Origin: an uncultured Bacteroidales bacterium
GTDB lineage: Bacteria; Bacteroidota; Bacteroidia; Bacteroidales; Muribaculaceae
NCBI GenBank assembly: GCA_947176515.1
Contig: CAMWQZ010000031.1
Coordinates: forward strand, 1-8,431
Direction: 5' to 3'
DNA: 8,431 bases
How positions within the stretch are numbered: position 1 is the stretch's first letter; every line of letters starts with the position of its first letter. Shown piece after piece: positions 5,962 through 8,431 of the stretch. Below the pieces are notes generated by a model that made no database searches, was not told where the DNA came from, and saw only the letters and a program-made list of their open reading frames with translations. The translations under genes and the position numbers were made by a program.

Positions 5962-7253
5962 AAAGTCTTTCCCGTCAGATTAGCGCTATTGCTTTTCCTG
6001 CTATTATCTCAAACATCACCACACCATTACTGGCGATGATTGATGTCGCCATAGTCGGACACTTTGGCGCGGCTGCTTATATAGGAGCTATTGCAATTGG
6101 CTCGAGCATGTTTAATATGCTTTACTGGCTGTTCGGTTTCTTGCGCATGGGCTCGAGTGGTATTACTGCGCAAGCCTATGGTGCCAACGACCGTCGAGCA
6201 GCTGATGCCCACCTCTATCGTTCGCTGCTGATAGCCATTTCTGCAGGAGTAGTTATTCTTGTATGTTCGGTGCCAATCGCTTCTGTAATGTTGCCTTTTA
6301 TGGATGCCGATGCAGAGACATCACCGCTCGCGAGGCAGTATTTTCTGATTGCAGTTTCTGGAGCACCGGCCACACTCGGCACTTTTGCCCTATCAGGATG
6401 GTTTCTCGGCATGCAAGACTCTCGCACTCCTATGTGGATGGCCATAACAACCAACATAATTAACATTGCAGCCAGTCTTACTCTCGTATTTGCATTTAGC
6501 ATGCGCATTGAGGGCGTAGCCATCGGCTCTGCCATAGCTCAATGGTGCGGATTCATCTATGGATTGCTATATGCTGTTTTTCACTATCACCCTCGCCTCC
6601 CACGCCTGAAGCGACTTATGGATTTGACAGAAATCAAGCGTTTTTTCTCAGTCAACACCGACATATTCTTACGCACCGTCTGCCTGGTAGCAGTCACCCT
6701 CTGGTTTACACGCGCCGGCGCTTCGCAGGGCGTAGACATCCTGGCTGCTAACGCCCTGCTATTACAACTCTTTATGTTCTTCTCATATTTCATGGATGGC
6801 TTTGCATTTGCCGGCGAAGCACTTGCCGGCAAGTTCCATGGAGCCGGAGAGAGACAATCGCTAACCGACCTCATTAAGAGATTATCTAAAATCGGGGTCG
6901 CGCTCGCCATATCTTTCAGTCTCGTTTATATGCTTTTCGGGGATGATATACTTTCAATCCTGACCGATGATTCTGCTGTGCTAAACGTTTGCTCTCAATA
7001 CCGATGGTGGGCCATAGCTATTCCTGTTGCAGGAACGATGGCATTCGTATGGGATGGTATTCTCATAGGTCTTACTCGTACACGGATAATGCTGCTGTCA
7101 ATGATCATCTCTTCAGCATTGTTTTTTGGGTTATATTTTGTCACTCGCCCATTCTTAGCTAACCACGGTCTATGGCTATCATTCATCATTTACCTCGCCT
7201 CACGAGGGATGTTCGAACTAATTCTTTACAAGCACTCAGTTAAAAAATATTAA
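5958..7253 (+). CDS. MATE family efflux transporter, DinF type
   Basis: This 431-residue inner-membrane protein has the usual length and 12-helix pattern of MATE exporters, which use a Na+ or H+ gradient to export cationic drugs or metabolites. Motifs of the DinF-like branch include IAFPAIISN (11-19) with Pro14, MIDVAIVGHFG (27-37), MLYWLFGFLRMGSSGITAQA (54-73) followed by YGAND, SGWFLGMQDSRTP (146-158), a second-half repeat around FFSVNTDIFLRT (229-240), DGFAFAGEALAGKFHGAG (270-287) and WDGILIGLTRTR (365-376). The two halves show the expected internal duplication. Substrate cannot be told from the sequence. DinF itself is SOS-regulated beside lexA in E. coli, but no such neighbour is seen here. 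This is the last gene of the operon. Its ATG overlaps the M16 stop (ATGA), and no strong GC-rich terminator follows. Confidence 0.93.
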   Translation: MKSLSRQISAIAFPAIISNITTPLLAMIDVAIVGHFGAAAYIGAIAIGSSMFNMLYWLFGFLRMGSSGITAQAYGANDRRAADAHLYRSLLIAISAGVVILVCSVPIASVMLPFMDADAETSPLARQYFLIAVSGAPATLGTFALSGWFLGMQDSRTPMWMAITTNIINIAASLTLVFAFSMRIEGVAIGSAIAQWCGFIYGLLYAVFHYHPRLPRLKRLMDLTEIKRFFSVNTDIFLRTVCLVAVTLWFTRAGASQGVDILAANALLLQLFMFFSYFMDGFAFAGEALAGKFHGAGERQSLTDLIKRLSKIGVALAISFSLVYMLFGDDILSILTDDSAVLNVCSQYRWWAIAIPVAGTMAFVWDGILIGLTRTRIMLLSMIISSALFFGLYFVTRPFLANHGLWLSFIIYLASRGMFELILYKHSVKKY

Positions 7254-7254
7254 T

Positions 7255-7298
7255 CTAAATTTTATCCATTGTCGTTAAAAGATTTTAAAGTAATTTAG
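7255..7298. repeat. Nested AT-rich inverted repeats after the MATE gene
   Basis: CTAAATT (7255-7261) is the exact inverse of AATTTAG (7292-7298). Inside lies TTAAAAGATTTTAA (7275-7288), a pair of 6-bp inverted arms around GA. The inner palindrome falls between the candidate -33 and -7 elements of the next gene, so it could be an operator. As RNA, the stems are all or almost all A-U and weak, with no U-tract placed for a strong intrinsic terminator. Chance occurrence in AT-rich DNA is quite possible. Confidence 0.3.
7268..7298 (+). promoter_or_regulatory. Candidate Bacteroidetes-type promoter for the secreted-protein gene
   Basis: ATTG (7268-7271) is followed after 19 bp by TAATTTAG (7291-7298). 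Compared with TTTG and TAnnTTTG, each element has one mismatch and the spacing is right. Transcription would start near 7302-7304, leaving a leader of about 72-74 nt. That point coincides with the beginning of a G-free stretch that runs to the start codon, which indirectly supports the placement. Confidence 0.45.
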
Positions 7299-7301
7299 CG
7301 G

Positions 7302-7377
7302 CACAATACCTACCTATTTCTAAATCAACTACCCAAAATCTAATCTCATTATTAATCACATTATTTAATTCATTTAT
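7302..7377 (+). promoter_or_regulatory. G-free 5' leader of the secreted-protein gene
   Basis: From C7302 through the first two bases of the ATG, 76 consecutive coding-strand bases contain no G; the last G before it is at 7301. The leader is A, U and C only, so it cannot form G-C or G-U pairs within itself and should be almost unstructured. There is no Shine-Dalgarno sequence. Bacteroidota ribosomes rely little on Shine-Dalgarno pairing and favour open, A/U-rich leaders, so this probably supports strong initiation. The base composition is directly visible; the function is inferred. Confidence 0.5.
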
Positions 7378-8431
7378 GAAGAAACAATTACTCACTCTGG
7401 CAGCTGCTTTCGCGCTCGTTCCTTCGTTCAGCGCAATTGCTCAAGCTGAAATCGAACAGGTTTGGCTCTATCAGGATAAGTGGCTAAACGACGGATGGGA
7501 CGGAACCGCTCCTAACTGGGCTTCTGAAGACGCAATCAAATCAAAACCATGCTGCCGTTTTGCAACTGGTAAAGACGGTCGTATGTACACTCTTAACATG
7601 ATGACCATGTCTATCGCCGAAATCACTAAAGACGGCGTTAAAGACCTCTACAAACTCCCTTCTCTCGAAGGCCGCAAGCTTGCTGATAAAGACGGCAACA
7701 TGGTAGATGACTACTATGGTACAGCTATCTCAATGGATGACGCAGGCAACTTCCTTATCGGACACTACTTCACCAAGGCGCCCATCACAAGCCAAGTTTT
7801 CTCTGTATATCATACTGCCACAGGCGAAACCAAGCACTTTGATATCGGTTACCCCGAAGGCTATGACGCAACAACTTTTACAAGTCCTGGCTATGGTGAT
7901 GGCGTAGGCATTGGCCGTATTGACATTGTAGGCCGCGTATGTGGTGACTTCTCTGATGAGGCTGTTTTCTTTATCGCTCCTCAGGGAATGGCCGCTGGCG
8001 TAGCTCAAAACATCCGTGCCGTTTACGCTTATGCCGGTGGTGATTTTGCCGACCTCAGCATGGATTCAAATGAATTTATCGGCACATATCTCGGTTGCAC
8101 AAGCACGACAAACATTGTTCAACCTGGTATAACCAGTATCATTGAATATGGCGAAACATATGACGAGCACTTCCAAACATACATTCTGAACTCTACTTGC
8201 GGTGGTGCAGAGTATGATTTGATTGGTTGTCAAGCAGGCCCTCTAGCTGGTCCATGCTTTGAATTCCAAAAGGCTATTCGCGCTACCCCTCCAGCTAAGA
8301 ACAATGGTTTCGATACATTCTTATTCGGTGGCAAGCGCTACTTCATTCATGGACGCTGCGTTACTACAACTACAAATACTGAAGGCGAAGAGGTTACAAG
8401 CTTCAACCCCAACAACGCTGCCCCCATGGAT
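7376..8431 (+). CDS. Secreted protein of unknown function, N-terminal 352 residues (runs off the window)
   Basis: An open frame from ATG 7376 reaches the window edge with no stop in 352 codons. It begins MKKQLLTLAAAFALVPSF, then SAIAQ, a clear signal peptide with likely cleavage after Ala22 or Gln23; there is no lipobox Cys. I do not recognise the family with certainty. The mature part is rich in Gly, Asp and aromatic residues. It has repeated strand-turn patterns such as RFATGKDGRMYTL (61-73), AISMDDAGNFLIGHYF (117-132) and VFFIAPQG (197-204), which suggest a beta-propeller-like or other all-beta domain. Eight cysteines fall in the mature part (59, 60, 189, 241, 275, 285, 294, 328), possibly for disulfides in the periplasm or outside. 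Codon use is strongly biased: of 23 Ile codons only one is ATA, unlike the operon upstream, so expression is probably high. A C-terminal sorting domain may lie beyond the edge. Confidence 0.8.
   Translation, partial: MKKQLLTLAAAFALVPSFSAIAQAEIEQVWLYQDKWLNDGWDGTAPNWASEDAIKSKPCCRFATGKDGRMYTLNMMTMSIAEITKDGVKDLYKLPSLEGRKLADKDGNMVDDYYGTAISMDDAGNFLIGHYFTKAPITSQVFSVYHTATGETKHFDIGYPEGYDATTFTSPGYGDGVGIGRIDIVGRVCGDFSDEAVFFIAPQGMAAGVAQNIRAVYAYAGGDFADLSMDSNEFIGTYLGCTSTTNIVQPGITSIIEYGETYDEHFQTYILNSTCGGAEYDLIGCQAGPLAGPCFEFQKAIRATPPAKNNGFDTFLFGGKRYFIHGRCVTTTTNTEGEEVTSFNPNNAAPMD

Noticed and set aside
1..8431. Mobile elements, CRISPR arrays, tRNA/rRNA genes, phage or defence modules
   Set aside because: Coding genes fill nearly all of the window, the two intergenic gaps are 112 and 122 bp, and no transposase, integrase, repeat array or RNA-gene signature was seen.

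Overview
The window looks like a chromosomal segment of a Gram-negative anaerobe of the Bacteroidota, most likely order Bacteroidales and possibly Muribaculaceae. The evidence is an outer-membrane barrel ending in Phe, a KDO-activating enzyme (KdsB) for LPS, a ThiE-like protein with a Bacteroidales-type N-terminus, no recognisable Shine-Dalgarno sequences, and promoter elements resembling the Bacteroidetes TTTG / TAnnTTTG type. Assignment to family level is inference. I see no mobile element, RNA gene, CRISPR array or other sign of recent transfer, so this reads as ordinary core or envelope-related genome.

Layout. (1) Positions 1-169 hold the C-terminal end of a formate/nitrite transporter (FNT family) on the plus strand. 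(2) It converges, with only 3 bp between stops, on a minus-strand gene (173-814) for a small outer-membrane beta-barrel protein. (3) A 112-bp divergent promoter region follows. (4) From 927 to 7253, six plus-strand genes form a very tight operon: a ThiE-fold protein that has lost most catalytic residues; an integral membrane protein of the LPG-synthase-TM/YbhN type; a full-length NfeD membrane serine protease; KdsB; an M16-family protein without its zinc site; and a DinF-type MATE transporter. Four of the five junctions overlap by 1 to 8 bp, and the first has a 17-bp gap. (5) A 122-bp intergenic region carries a candidate promoter and a 76-nt stretch with no G on the coding strand. (6) It precedes a secreted protein of unknown function whose gene runs off the right edge (7376 to beyond 8431).

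How the genes may work together. The operon has an envelope flavour: KdsB supplies CMP-KDO for lipid A/LPS, NfeD is a membrane-quality-control type protease, and the YbhN-like and MATE proteins are polytopic membrane proteins that may move lipids or small molecules. Two members, the ThiE-like and M16-like proteins, keep the fold but lack residues their families need for catalysis, so they may be regulatory or binding proteins. A shared function is inference from co-transcription only. No clearly new defence or mobile system is visible. The most unusual items are the two probable pseudoenzymes in one operon, the possibly near-leaderless operon start, and the G-free leader of the codon-biased secreted-protein gene.
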